Assembly: GCA_018266435.1 (NCBI GenBank)
Contig: JAFEAL010000021.1
Span: forward strand, 1 to 64,000
Direction: 5' to 3'
DNA length: 64,000 bases
Origin: Bacteroidota bacterium
GTDB lineage: Bacteria > Bacteroidota > Bacteroidia > Cytophagales > Cyclobacteriaceae
Position numbers and translations under genes: made by a program. The notes below the pieces were generated by a model. That model was not told the origin of the DNA and searched no databases. It worked only from the letters and a program-made list of their open reading frames with translations. Position 1 is the first letter of the stretch, and every line of letters begins with the position of its first letter. This document shows, in pieces, positions 53,501 through 62,325 of the stretch.

Positions 53501-55530
53501 AGCCAGCTAAATTAAATGCTTCGGACAGCACTAACTGGACAACCTCATCATTCATTGTTATTCACGGAAGTAATGGTGGATGGGCCCAAACTCAATTTTC
53601 ACAACTGATTGAAAATACCATGAGCCAGGTCAGTCCTGATTTTTCTGCCCGTAAAATTAATTTTACTAAAAACGTAACTCAGGTGAGCGTAAAATCAATC
53701 GGCTCAACCAGTCCTTCTCCATTTTCAGATGCGTCCATTCAAATCAACGGAGTAGAGTATGATGTAGGGGTGCAGGTGGTATGCCGACCCAACACCATCA
53801 ACTTAGTGGCATTTAACAGACAAACAGCATTGCCCTATGCCGGTGTTGTATTATACAATAACGATCCGCGTGGATGCGGCCTGTTTCCGTCAGTGATCAA
53901 TAGTTTTTTACCTACGGAACTTGAGGCTCCTGATGGTATTAATCTGATCAACTACGTTAGCAATGTTGGTGCGGGAGATTCTGTTATTTTATTTTCCGTT
54001 GGCAATGCGGCATTCTCTACGTGGTCATCCAATGTGCTTTCTAAATTGAATGAGTTGGGCATTGCCAACTCACAAATTACTTCTTTGCAAGATGGTGAGC
54101 CGGTGATTATCCGAGCTAAGAAAAATGCACCGGTAGGCACGGCACAAATTACCCGCTCACCCTCAGCACCGTCCACATCAGCCAATGTAGCAGTAGCCGG
54201 CACGGTTACCGGAGGATTTTCTTCAGGGTATATCAAGTCTCCATTGATTGGTCCGGCAAAAAAATGGAATCAGTTTGTAGCACACGCCAAATCAGCGGAG
54301 GCATCTGATCATGTGGTTTATTCTATTTTTGGTGAGACTCTTTCCGGCCAGGAAACTTTACTTTCAGCCAATGCCCAACCGGGAATGGATTTATCGTTCA
54401 TTGACCCTGTTCAATACCCTCAGCTTAAAATTCAAACCTCAGTAATGGATACCGTCAACCTTACGGCACCACAGCTTCGCAATTGGTTTATATTGTATGA
54501 CCCGGTGGCCGATGGGTTGTTGTTTTACCGGGGGCCCGCGGTGGCACAAACTGTTCAGCAGGGCCAAGTGTTTAACGGGCAATACGGGTTTGTCAATATT
54601 TCATCTCAATCTTTTTCTGATTCACTTTTGGTACTGCGTACCGTAAAGACGCAAGCCACGGCAGTGACTGAAACCCAGTCATTCAAAATAGCACCTCCCT
54701 CGCCAGGCGATACAACAAAATTTACTGTGGCCATAAATACTGTCGGTAAAGGTGGGCTTAACGATGTAACGGTATATGTCAATCCTAAAATACTGCCCGA
54801 GCAATATTACGAGAATAACGTGATAGCTCTCGACAACTACCTTAATGTGCTGGTGGATAAAACTTCGCCCGCCTTGGATGTAACGGTGGATGGAAGGTAT
54901 TTACAAAACGGAGATTTTGTTTCGCCTAACCCGGTGATCAGAGCCATGCTGATTGATAACAATCCTTTTTTGATGGTACAAGATACCCTGCACATGAATT
55001 TATTTTTAAGCTACCCGTGTGCGGATACCAGTTGTAACCCTAAGCGAATAAATTTTAGCCGGGCAGATGTTTCCTGGACTCCCGCATCGCCTAATTCATA
55101 TTTTACCGTTTCATTTCACCCAACGAATTTACCGGAGGGTCAATACATATTGCAGGCAACCGGCTCTAACGCAAGCGGGAACATGAGCGGAGCACAACCC
55201 TACTCAGTATCTTTTCAGATAAAAGATGCGACTGCGCTGATTCTTAATTCAGTGTACCCAAACCCTTCAGGCGACCTTTTTAATTTCAATTTTTTACTTT
55301 CCGGAAATGTTCTGCCCGATGATTTTTCGTTGCAAATTTTTTCGGATGAAGGAAAGCTTCTTGAGCAGTTTGGAATAAAAGACATTGGCCGCTTTATTAT
55401 TGGCAATAACATATTGCCGTGGAGTGCTGGTCAGGCAAATATTTCTGCGGGGTTGTTGGTATTTCGGATGACGGTTACAGTCAATGGTAAGACAGCCACC
55501 CAAACGGGCAAGTTGGTGTTTACCCGATAG
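50590..55530 (+). CDS. Gingipain-like C25 cysteine protease with T9SS sorting domain
   Basis: A 1646-residue secreted protein. After a signal peptide (about 1-22, ending LSAQ) comes an N-terminal beta-rich region, then a peptidase C25 domain (about 430-770) with H634 (FFGHSS) and C668 (NGCNAG), spaced as in gingipains. Large Ig-like and CARDB-like beta domains follow. The last 80 or so residues form a type-A C-terminal sorting domain (starting VYPNPSGDLFNF, ending GKLVFTR) that directs export through the type IX system. It resembles PorU in domain order, but PorU itself lacks such a tail, so it is more likely a cargo protease. It ends one base from the converging slyD stop. Confidence 0.93.
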   Translation: MMRRVMFFFWLAEIVSPLVLSAQYSNSWINFNQSYYKIPVAKEGIYRLTYANLQAVGFPVGSADPRFVKLYHRGQEQAINVKSQLSSVFSPGDYIEFYGQKNDGTLDSLLYRPSSLQPHKYYNLYSDTTAYFLTYSLAPPRGLRMDANLMVNVNNLPAETYQYSQRLIVNHDQYSAGLTLNDVTQSTYFDQGEGWTGVALQQTQSVNYIIDSLFNGVSTAGNPKLELLLVGRDYVQHSLQVNVGTTGGSLRSIASPSFSGFQTYLVTADLNWTDIGADGKLVVQVVASAASTNRYQASVSYIKVTFPQSYNFLGATNKKFTLAVNPGGQSYLSATNPSAGLRMFDITDIQNIVQVLPTSSSPTFNAVVAGTSAPKTIFVSSGFFTPAIIPVSFRVINPANSNYMIITNKVLQQPALGYSNPVQAYAGYRASVAGGGYDTLVVNIDQLYNQFNYGETSPAAIYSFMNFMVRQGNVNYLFLIGKGRDILYSAYQRLPVPPTEYRDLVPSAGYPGGDAAFTAHLGTAGDNPAVATGRLTATNATQVAAYLNKIIEHESKPLQPWMKNILHLSGGGYDGGQPELAAFRQIMDGFAAIARGPYLGGQVSTISKTTTDVQKINVSTSVNQGVNLVTFFGHSSSSTIDIDIGNVDNAALGYSNKGKYPVFLINGCNAGTVFANEVTFGEDWLLAANLGSRNFIGSTSFGYSNELQYYSDLFYSVGFGDSTFIQKGIGDIQKELCIRFLTQYGVNMINVCQIHQMVLSGDPAIKLFGTGLPDYAVDNGSLSVTSLSGTPVTSLSPSFALKIIVKNLGATNAKPLRVRVIRTFNDNSTKTYDSLFSPVSNTDTLTFILKKDPVINGFGNNLFTVVLDPLNAIKEISKANNTATLSYFMPSNGTLNLYPPDFGIVGTGSVNLLFQDANLLGQQRNFIVQVDTVSTFNSSFLHNQTVSGKVLTKMPISLLPSDSVVYYWRTKPAKLNASDSTNWTTSSFIVIHGSNGGWAQTQFSQLIENTMSQVSPDFSARKINFTKNVTQVSVKSIGSTSPSPFSDASIQINGVEYDVGVQVVCRPNTINLVAFNRQTALPYAGVVLYNNDPRGCGLFPSVINSFLPTELEAPDGINLINYVSNVGAGDSVILFSVGNAAFSTWSSNVLSKLNELGIANSQITSLQDGEPVIIRAKKNAPVGTAQITRSPSAPSTSANVAVAGTVTGGFSSGYIKSPLIGPAKKWNQFVAHAKSAEASDHVVYSIFGETLSGQETLLSANAQPGMDLSFIDPVQYPQLKIQTSVMDTVNLTAPQLRNWFILYDPVADGLLFYRGPAVAQTVQQGQVFNGQYGFVNISSQSFSDSLLVLRTVKTQATAVTETQSFKIAPPSPGDTTKFTVAINTVGKGGLNDVTVYVNPKILPEQYYENNVIALDNYLNVLVDKTSPALDVTVDGRYLQNGDFVSPNPVIRAMLIDNNPFLMVQDTLHMNLFLSYPCADTSCNPKRINFSRADVSWTPASPNSYFTVSFHPTNLPEGQYILQATGSNASGNMSGAQPYSVSFQIKDATALILNSVYPNPSGDLFNFNFLLSGNVLPDDFSLQIFSDEGKLLEQFGIKDIGRFIIGNNILPWSAGQANISAGLLVFRMTVTVNGKTATQTGKLVFTR

Positions 55531-55531
55531 A

Positions 55532-56008
55532 TCACTGATGGTGATGATGGCCGCCCGGGCCATGCACGTGTCCGTGGTCAAGTTCTTCTGCAGTGGCTTC
55601 GCGCACGTTTATCACTTCCACTTCAAAATTTAAGTCTATACCGGCCAACGGATGGTTGGCATCTACGGTAACTTCGTTTAGACCTACGTCAGTGACAGTC
55701 ACTACCTGTCCGTGGTTGGTATGGAATTGCATCCCCTTTTTTACTTCTTCTTTTCCAAATGCTGAACGAGGCACACGCTGAATCATTTTAGAATCTTTTG
55801 TGCCGTATCCTTTTTCAGGGCTTACTTTCAGGTTGAATTTGTCGCCAGCCTTTTTTCCTTCCAGTCCTTCTTCCATACCCACAATGAGGTTTCCGGTGCC
55901 ATGGATATAGTGCAGCGGTTCGTTTCCTTTGCTGGAGTCAATAACTTTACCTGAATTATCGGTAAGCGTATAGTGAATAGCGGCCACTTTGTGTTTGGAG
56001 ATGTGCAT
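55532..56008 (-). CDS. slyD: SlyD-type FKBP peptidyl-prolyl isomerase with His-rich tail
   Basis: A 158-residue FKBP-type isomerase with an inserted IF domain, as in SlyD. It begins with MHISKHKVAAIHYTLTDNSG. The PPIase core has LIVGMEEGLEGKKAGDK, and a C-terminal tail of about 15 residues (144-158) contains seven His (HGHVHGPGG then HHHHQ), the nickel/zinc-binding feature of SlyD. Cytoplasmic chaperone and metal reservoir. It converges with the protease gene, one base between stops, and lies upstream of nothing on its strand. A metal efflux operon ends 45 bases away, which fits metal handling but may be coincidence. Confidence 0.95.
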   Translation of the reverse strand: MHISKHKVAAIHYTLTDNSGKVIDSSKGNEPLHYIHGTGNLIVGMEEGLEGKKAGDKFNLKVSPEKGYGTKDSKMIQRVPRSAFGKEEVKKGMQFHTNHGQVVTVTDVGLNEVTVDANHPLAGIDLNFEVEVINVREATAEELDHGHVHGPGGHHHHQ

Positions 56009-56052
56009 ATTAATTTTTTTTGGTAAAGCTAACTTAATAAAGATAATAAAAG

Positions 56053-57438
56053 CTATGCCTGGGGGAAATAAAGACTGATGGTAGTTCCTTCTCCTGGTTT
56101 AGAATCTATTTTCATTTGGGCATTATGAACGGCCAATATTTGTTTGCATAAATAAAGACCGATGCCACTGCCGGCTACCTGAGTTTTTGATTTATCGCTG
56201 CGGTAAAATGGTTTGAGTATTTTTTGTATCTCTGAAGATTCAATTCCTTGCCCGCTGTCTTTGATCGTTACAATCACTTCACTGTCGGTATAGTTGATCG
56301 ATACGTAAATCGGCTGGTTGGCCGGACTGTATTTCAGTGCGTTTTCAATCAGGTTGATGAGTAGTGCGTGAAGTAAATCGGTATTGCCGTTAACCAGCAG
56401 CACACTGTCGTCCAGCGGAGTTTTGCTGTACTCAATGTTTACGTTTCGGTTTTCTATGGGAATGCGGGGAATGGAGTGAACCGACTCGAAAATAATTTCA
56501 TCGATCCGTACTTTTGAAAAATAGATATCGTGTTTGTCGCGGGCAGTTTGGGCTAACCACAGCAATTGTTCGCTCAGCCTGACCAATCGTTTGACTTCTT
56601 CGCGGAAGGATTCGAGTTGTGATTTTAATGCCGTTTCATCTTTTTGCATCATTGTGATTTCCAACTCTCCCAGAATGATGGAAAGAGGTGTGCGGATTTC
56701 GTGTGATACGTTGGCAATAAATATTTTTTGTGCCTGAAATGATTGCTCAAGCCGGGATAAGAGCCCGTTGAAGGATTGAACTAACTGAGTAATTTCTTGA
56801 GCTTCCACTTTGCTGGTTAGCCGTTGGCTTAAGTTGTGTTCAGATATTTCACGGGTTTCAGTAATGATACGTTTAAACGGAACAACAAGACGTTTAGCAA
56901 ACAGGTGCCCGATCAGCAAGGTGATAATCTCACCTGCAAACATGGCTACCAACAACAGGTATTTGAGACTGATTATTTTTTGTACACCCGCTGTATCGGG
57001 TGCTTCAATGATGATGACGTGGCCGCCCTGGTTGTCGTGGTAGAGTAAGCCCAATGACTGATAGTCATCGGTTACGGATTCTACCAATTTTTTTTGGCGT
57101 ATATCATTGAGTTGATCTGCGGTTCGTTGTTTGGTGAGATGAGCCGGCTCAGAAAAAACCAACTGGTTAGCAGCGTTGTAAACTTCGATGTGCTCTTCAG
57201 GCAATCCATTGGCAAAAATTTCTTCGGCTTTTTTAAAAGCCAACGAGCTCAGTTCATTTTTTTCGAGGATAAGGTTGGCCGTAGTCTGGGCACGTTCGTG
57301 CAAGTGTTCGAAAAAAAGATTTTGCTGGGTTGCTTGAGAGAAAAAATAAATAGCCCAGGCAAACAGCCCCAGCAAGAATGTAACGATGAGTGAAAATACG
57401 ATCGTTATTCTTAGCTTGAGGCTTAGCTCTTTAAACAT
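56053..57438 (-). CDS. Sensor histidine kinase of the metal-efflux operon (CusS-like)
   Basis: A 461-residue membrane kinase. TM1 is about 12-34, a periplasmic sensor region spans about 35-158, and TM2 is about 159-179. A HAMP domain follows, then HisKA with H246 (NVSHEIRTP) and a HATPase domain with the N box (LLINLIENALKYSP), G1 (DSGQGI) and G2 (GSGIGLYL). The gene overlaps the response-regulator gene by 8 bases and is the last in the efflux operon, so it probably senses a periplasmic metal ion and adjusts pump expression. The ligand is not identifiable. Confidence 0.95.
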   Translation of the reverse strand: MFKELSLKLRITIVFSLIVTFLLGLFAWAIYFFSQATQQNLFFEHLHERAQTTANLILEKNELSSLAFKKAEEIFANGLPEEHIEVYNAANQLVFSEPAHLTKQRTADQLNDIRQKKLVESVTDDYQSLGLLYHDNQGGHVIIIEAPDTAGVQKIISLKYLLLVAMFAGEIITLLIGHLFAKRLVVPFKRIITETREISEHNLSQRLTSKVEAQEITQLVQSFNGLLSRLEQSFQAQKIFIANVSHEIRTPLSIILGELEITMMQKDETALKSQLESFREEVKRLVRLSEQLLWLAQTARDKHDIYFSKVRIDEIIFESVHSIPRIPIENRNVNIEYSKTPLDDSVLLVNGNTDLLHALLINLIENALKYSPANQPIYVSINYTDSEVIVTIKDSGQGIESSEIQKILKPFYRSDKSKTQVAGSGIGLYLCKQILAVHNAQMKIDSKPGEGTTISLYFPQA

Positions 57439-58111
57439 GCGGTTCGCGTATCACGTAGCCAACACCCACCACAGTTTGGATCAGCGGTGTTTCATAGCCT
57501 TTGTCTACTTTTTTGCGCAGCATGTTGATGTACACATCCACATTATTATCGTTGAGGTCGTAAGGTCTTTCCCAGGCACGCTCAGAAATTTGTGAGCGGG
57601 AGAGCACACGGCCCTGGTTGCGCATGAGGTATTCCAGCAGGGTGAATTCTTTCAGGGTGAGTTGGATTATCTTGCCTCCGCGTTTGGCGAGCCTGCCCGT
57701 GAGGTCCAATTCCAAATCATTGCAGGTCAGTACGGAGTTTTGTTTCAGGTCACTACCTCTGCGCAGGAGCGCACGGATGCGTGCAATCAGCTCGGTAGAT
57801 TCAAATGGTTTTGACATGTAGTCATCGGCCCCGGCTTCCAGGCCACGCACGGTGTCATCGGTGGCGTCAAGGGCAGAGAGAATTAAAATAGGAACGGAAG
57901 AATCGGTTTCCCTGATTTTTTTGCATAAAGTCAGGCCGTCTTCGCGGGGAAGCATGACATCTATGATCAATAAATCATATTGTACTTGTGAAACATGCTG
58001 CTGTCCTGAAACGCCATCGTGGGCGAGGTCAACAATGTATCCATGCTCGGATAGAATGCGCTTGATTACTTGCGCCATTTTGTCTTCATCTTCTACAACT
58101 AGGATTCTCAT
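57431..58111 (-). CDS. OmpR/PhoB-family response regulator (CusR/CopR-like)
   Basis: A 226-residue two-domain regulator. The receiver domain (1-120) has E7 and D8 in VVEDED, phospho-acceptor D51 (IIDVMLP) and the lysine in SKPFE. The C-terminal winged helix (about 128-224) has LTLKEFTLLEYLMRNQG and the DNA-recognition region SQISERAWE. It overlaps the kinase gene by 8 bases and follows the pump gene by 8 bases, so pump and regulators share one transcript and probably autoregulate it. Confidence 0.96.
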   Translation of the reverse strand: MRILVVEDEDKMAQVIKRILSEHGYIVDLAHDGVSGQQHVSQVQYDLLIIDVMLPREDGLTLCKKIRETDSSVPILILSALDATDDTVRGLEAGADDYMSKPFESTELIARIRALLRRGSDLKQNSVLTCNDLELDLTGRLAKRGGKIIQLTLKEFTLLEYLMRNQGRVLSRSQISERAWERPYDLNDNNVDVYINMLRKKVDKGYETPLIQTVVGVGYVIREPHV

Positions 58112-58119
58112 ATTGATTA

Positions 58120-61100
58120 TTATTTAGCTATGTTTTTAGAACGACTATACACCCACTCAACAATTAAAGGAAACACATGTAAAGCTAATATCATATCGGT
58201 AAATAAACCACCGATTACCACAATAGCCAGTGGTTTTTGCGTTTCTGAGCCAATACCCGTACTTAAAGCAGCCGGGCTTAATCCGCAAATAGACATTAGT
58301 GCAGTCATAAATACAGGTCTCACCCTGCGCAGGGTTCCGTAAAAAACTGCTTGTCGCAGAGGCATTCCTTCTTGCAGGTTCAATTTAAAAAATGAAATCA
58401 AGATTACCCCTGCCTGGACGGCAATACCAAAAAGACAAATGAACCCGATTCCGGCAGCAATACTGAAGTTAGTACCGGTGATGTGCAGGGCCAGAATTCC
58501 ACCCATCAGCGAAAAAGGCACATTTAAAAATATTAATGCGGCATCGCGCACATTGCCAAAGGCGGTGAAGAGTAAGATAAAGATGATTCCCAAGCTAATG
58601 GGTATCACTTGTTTTAACCGGGCGGTGGCACGCACCTGATTTTCAAACTCACCTTTCCATTCTATACTCATTCCTTTGGGTAAGGAGGGGAGTACTTTGC
58701 TTATTCTTTTTTGAGCTTCAGCAATGGTACTGCCCAAATCGCGACCACTTACTGAAAACTTGACGGCAATGAATCTTCGATTGTTTTCGCGGTATAAAAA
58801 TGCGTTGCCAGATACGGCCTTAATGTCGGCAATGCTGCTCAGTTTTACCTGATTTTTATTTACCGTAGGTACCAACAGGTTTCCTAAAGCTGTGGGTGAG
58901 TTTCTGTATTCGGGCAAATACCTTACCCGGATGTCGAACTTGCGTTCGCCTTCAAATTTTTCGGTTACTGTTTTTCCGCCTACGGCCATTTCAATGACTG
59001 CGCTGGCATCAACGGTAGTTACTCCGTAGGCTGCCATTTTATCCTGGTCGAGTAAAATTTGAATTTCAGGCTGGCCCTTCAGATGAATGATTCCCAAGTC
59101 GGCTACACCGGGTACTTTGTGCAGTTCATTGTTTACAATGGCTGCGTAGCTTTCTAATTGCTCAGGTTCATAGCCAAATATTTTTACTGCGAGAGAACCT
59201 TTCACCCCGGATACAGCCTCTTCTACGTTATCCATGATAGGCTGTGAAAAATTGAATACAATGCCCGGATATTCTTCGAGGTTGGTTCGCATTTCGCTGA
59301 TTAGCTCGTCTTTCGTGATGTGACGTTTCCATTCTTTTTTGGGCAAGAGTTCGGCATGCAACTCAATGTTAAAAAATCCGGTAGCATCTGTTCCGTCATT
59401 GGGCCGGCCCGTTTGTGAAAGCACCCGCTTTACTTCGGGGTACGAAGCCATAATCGTTCTCAGTTTTTCGCTGATGTCAATGCTTTGCTGCAAACTGGTG
59501 CTGTAGGGCATCTGGGCGCGGATATAGATTGCTCCCTCATTGAGGTGAGGCAAAAACTCGGTACCCAGCGAAAAGGCAGAAAAAATGGCGATGAGCCAGG
59601 AGGCAGCCGCTATGCCATAACTTATTTTTCTGTTTTTATCCACCCATGTGAGCGATCGCTCAAATATCCAGGATAAGCCGCGTGTCATAAACGTGTGCTT
59701 CTCAACTACATTTTTACTGAGCAGGTAACTTACCAGTACCGGTACAATGGTCAGGGCAGAAATTAAGGCTCCGATTAATGCAAACCCCAGTGTAAAAGCG
59801 AGCGGGGAAAACATTTTTCCTTCTACCCGTTGAAAGGCAAAAATCGGAAGCAACGCGGTGAGGATGATGAGTGCGGCAAAGAAAACAGAACGCGATAAGT
59901 TCTGCCCCGCTTTGCGTATGTCACCTAACTTTATTGTTTTATTGAAGCGCTCCATGCCAAGATGGTGAGCTTTTTTATCGAGTACGATAAATAATCCCTC
60001 GGTCATGACCACGGTACCATCCACAATAATTCCAAAATCAATGGCCCCCAACGACAACAGGTTGGCCGACATGCCCATCATGCGTAAGCAGAAAAAAGCA
60101 AAAAGTAAGGCAAAAGGAATGGTGAACGAAGCTACCAGCGTAGCACGCCAGTCGCCCAAAAATAGCATCACCACCAGGCACACTAAGAACATGCCTTCCA
60201 ATAAATTATGGGTTACGGTTTCGATGGTGTAGTTGATCAGGTTAGAGCGATCATAAAAGGGTATGATCTTCATATCTCCCGGCAACACATTTTCGTTCAG
60301 GTCTTTGATTTTTTCTTTCAAGGCATCGATTACGGGGCTGGGGTTTTCGCCTTTGCGTAAGATGACAATTCCTTCCACTGTATTTTTGGTAGTGTCGCGC
60401 CCGACATAGCCCAGTGGGGGCAAATTGGATTCTTGTACTTTGCCCACATCTTTTAAAAACACAGGTGAGCCTCCGTAGGTATCAATGATTACGTTGCGAA
60501 TGCTTTTGATATCGGTGAGTAACCCGATGCCGCGCACCACATACGCTTGCTGACTGTGTGTAATCACATCTCCGCCCACGTTGATGTTACTTTTAGAAAT
60601 AGCATTGAACACATCAGATATGGTGATGTCGTAGCGGCCGAGCAGAGCCGGGTCAATAGAGATTTCGTAGGTTTTTACTTGCCCGCCAAAACTCACCAGG
60701 TCAGCTACGCCAGGCACCGATTTGATACCCCGGTCAATGACCCAATCCATAATGGTTTTCATGTCGCGGGCATTAAACTGCTTAGACTCGAGCGTGAAAC
60801 GGAAAATTTCGTCTGTGGGCCCTTGTGGAGGAGTGAGCGAAGGGCTAATTCCATCCGGAAAATCTACATTGGCCAGTCGGTTGATCACATACTGGCGTCC
60901 TTCAAAGTCTTGCACATTGTCATCGAAAATGATATACACCACCGATAATCCGAATAATGATATAGAACGAACCTGGGTGCGCTTGGGCACGGTGTTCATT
61001 TCAATTTCAATAGGTATGGTGATGAAACGCTCAATTTCCTGCGCACTGCGGCCGGGCCATTGGGTGATGATGGTAATGCGGGTGTTGGTCAGGTCAGGAA

Positions 61101-61224
61101 AAGCTACAATGGGTGTGTTTCGGTAAGAAATGTATCCTGAAATAATTAAGGCAGCAGCAAAAAAAAGCACATATGCCCTATTGGCAAGCGAAAAAGTAAT
61201 AATCCCTTTGAGTAATCGAAGCAT
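58120..61224 (-). CDS. czcA: CzcA/CusA-family heavy-metal RND efflux pump
   Basis: A 1034-residue, twelve-helix inner-membrane pump. The proton-relay motif of heavy-metal RND pumps, DFGIIVDGTVVMTE, has D396, D402 and E409, the same spacing as D402, D408 and E415 of Ralstonia CzcA. TM1 is about 14-34. Two large periplasmic loops dock to the adaptor and outer-membrane channel. This motif points to divalent cations (Zn, Co, Cd, Ni) or Cu/Ag efflux rather than drugs. Five bases separate it from the adaptor gene and eight from the regulator. Confidence 0.96.
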   Translation of the reverse strand: MLRLLKGIITFSLANRAYVLFFAAALIISGYISYRNTPIVAFPDLTNTRITIITQWPGRSAQEIERFITIPIEIEMNTVPKRTQVRSISLFGLSVVYIIFDDNVQDFEGRQYVINRLANVDFPDGISPSLTPPQGPTDEIFRFTLESKQFNARDMKTIMDWVIDRGIKSVPGVADLVSFGGQVKTYEISIDPALLGRYDITISDVFNAISKSNINVGGDVITHSQQAYVVRGIGLLTDIKSIRNVIIDTYGGSPVFLKDVGKVQESNLPPLGYVGRDTTKNTVEGIVILRKGENPSPVIDALKEKIKDLNENVLPGDMKIIPFYDRSNLINYTIETVTHNLLEGMFLVCLVVMLFLGDWRATLVASFTIPFALLFAFFCLRMMGMSANLLSLGAIDFGIIVDGTVVMTEGLFIVLDKKAHHLGMERFNKTIKLGDIRKAGQNLSRSVFFAALIILTALLPIFAFQRVEGKMFSPLAFTLGFALIGALISALTIVPVLVSYLLSKNVVEKHTFMTRGLSWIFERSLTWVDKNRKISYGIAAASWLIAIFSAFSLGTEFLPHLNEGAIYIRAQMPYSTSLQQSIDISEKLRTIMASYPEVKRVLSQTGRPNDGTDATGFFNIELHAELLPKKEWKRHITKDELISEMRTNLEEYPGIVFNFSQPIMDNVEEAVSGVKGSLAVKIFGYEPEQLESYAAIVNNELHKVPGVADLGIIHLKGQPEIQILLDQDKMAAYGVTTVDASAVIEMAVGGKTVTEKFEGERKFDIRVRYLPEYRNSPTALGNLLVPTVNKNQVKLSSIADIKAVSGNAFLYRENNRRFIAVKFSVSGRDLGSTIAEAQKRISKVLPSLPKGMSIEWKGEFENQVRATARLKQVIPISLGIIFILLFTAFGNVRDAALIFLNVPFSLMGGILALHITGTNFSIAAGIGFICLFGIAVQAGVILISFFKLNLQEGMPLRQAVFYGTLRRVRPVFMTALMSICGLSPAALSTGIGSETQKPLAIVVIGGLFTDMILALHVFPLIVEWVYSRSKNIAK

Positions 61225-61229
61225 AATAT

Positions 61230-62321
61230 CTAATTAACTGCGCTAAGTTGGGCGTACACCAGTAGTTGATATTTGGAAATGATTACTGTACCGGGTTTTA
61301 TTTTATCATTGAGGTACATAACATTGCCCACAATTGAGTTGGGAGTGATGGGCAAAATCTCTAGTTGACACTTGTCTTGATAGGCCACTACGAAGTAACG
61401 GTTTTCGTTAAAGATGGATGCTTCTGCCGGTATAGCCGACATATCTTTTTCTACCGGTGCGTGTACAGTTACGCTGGCATACATTTCAGGCTGTAGTTTG
61501 AAGTCAGGATTATCAATCACCACACGCAGCCGGTTGGTTTTGGTGGTGGGGTCAATGGTGCGCGAGATTTTATTCACTTTGCCCTTGTATATTTTTTCGT
61601 AGGCCAGTGTTTTTACATCCACCGGGTCACCCACTTCAATGCCTTCCAGATCACGTTCAAAGGCATTGCCCAGCACCCATATTTCTTTCAGGTCGGAGAT
61701 GGTCAGAGCATAGTCTGAGGCATCGGGCCGGATGATCGTGCCTTCGGTAATTTTTTTCTCCACAATGAAACCGTGTATCGGAGATTTTAAATAATAAAAC
61801 TCGGCTCCGCCACCGCCATATAGTGCGAGCACTTGCTTGATCCGGTTTACTTCAGATTCCGCCACTTTGGTGTTATCGCGGGCTACGGATAAGTCTTTTT
61901 CAGATGCGGCACCCGATTTAAAAAGTTCTTCGGTAAAATCCTGTGTTCGTTTGGCAATGGACAAGTTGGCCAGTGCCGTGGTGTATTGCGAATTGTAGGA
62001 GGCAATGTCAGAGCTTTTGATCTTGGCCAGCACTTGTCCGGGTTGTACATAATCTCCCAACGACACGGTTACGTCTTGTACAATACCTGATACGGGTGGG
62101 AATACATGTACTACTTTGTCTTCATCAAATGAAATTTTTCCAGTCATTCGCACTTCGCGAAAGAGGGGTTTTATTTTCACTGTATCAAATTGAATGATTT
62201 TGATTAGCGAGTCAGAGATACAGAATTTTTTGATTGACTGTGTGTCCTCTTTCCCGTTTTTGTTGCAGCCTGTGCCGAGCAGGGCAATCCATAAAACAAC
62301 TGCCGATGAAAACCGTATCAT
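61230..62321 (-). CDS. RND efflux periplasmic adaptor lipoprotein (CusB/CzcB-like)
   Basis: A 363-residue membrane-fusion protein with a lipobox Cys at residue 19 (LGTGC), so it is anchored to a membrane by lipid. It has the hairpin flanked by lipoyl half-motifs (YVQPGQVLAKIKSSD and LKSPIHGFIVEKKITEGTII), then beta-barrel and membrane-proximal domains. It couples the CzcA-type pump to the TolC-type channel; its gene starts 4 bases after that of the channel. No Met-rich copper motif stands out, so Zn/Co/Ni-type efflux is slightly favoured. Confidence 0.94.
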   Translation of the reverse strand: MIRFSSAVVLWIALLGTGCNKNGKEDTQSIKKFCISDSLIKIIQFDTVKIKPLFREVRMTGKISFDEDKVVHVFPPVSGIVQDVTVSLGDYVQPGQVLAKIKSSDIASYNSQYTTALANLSIAKRTQDFTEELFKSGAASEKDLSVARDNTKVAESEVNRIKQVLALYGGGGAEFYYLKSPIHGFIVEKKITEGTIIRPDASDYALTISDLKEIWVLGNAFERDLEGIEVGDPVDVKTLAYEKIYKGKVNKISRTIDPTTKTNRLRVVIDNPDFKLQPEMYASVTVHAPVEKDMSAIPAEASIFNENRYFVVAYQDKCQLEILPITPNSIVGNVMYLNDKIKPGTVIISKYQLLVYAQLSAVN

Positions 62322-62325
62322 ATTT

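Noticed and set aside
50590-55530. PorU sortase of the type IX system
   Set aside because: It has its own C-terminal sorting tail, which the sortase lacks; cargo protease is more likely.
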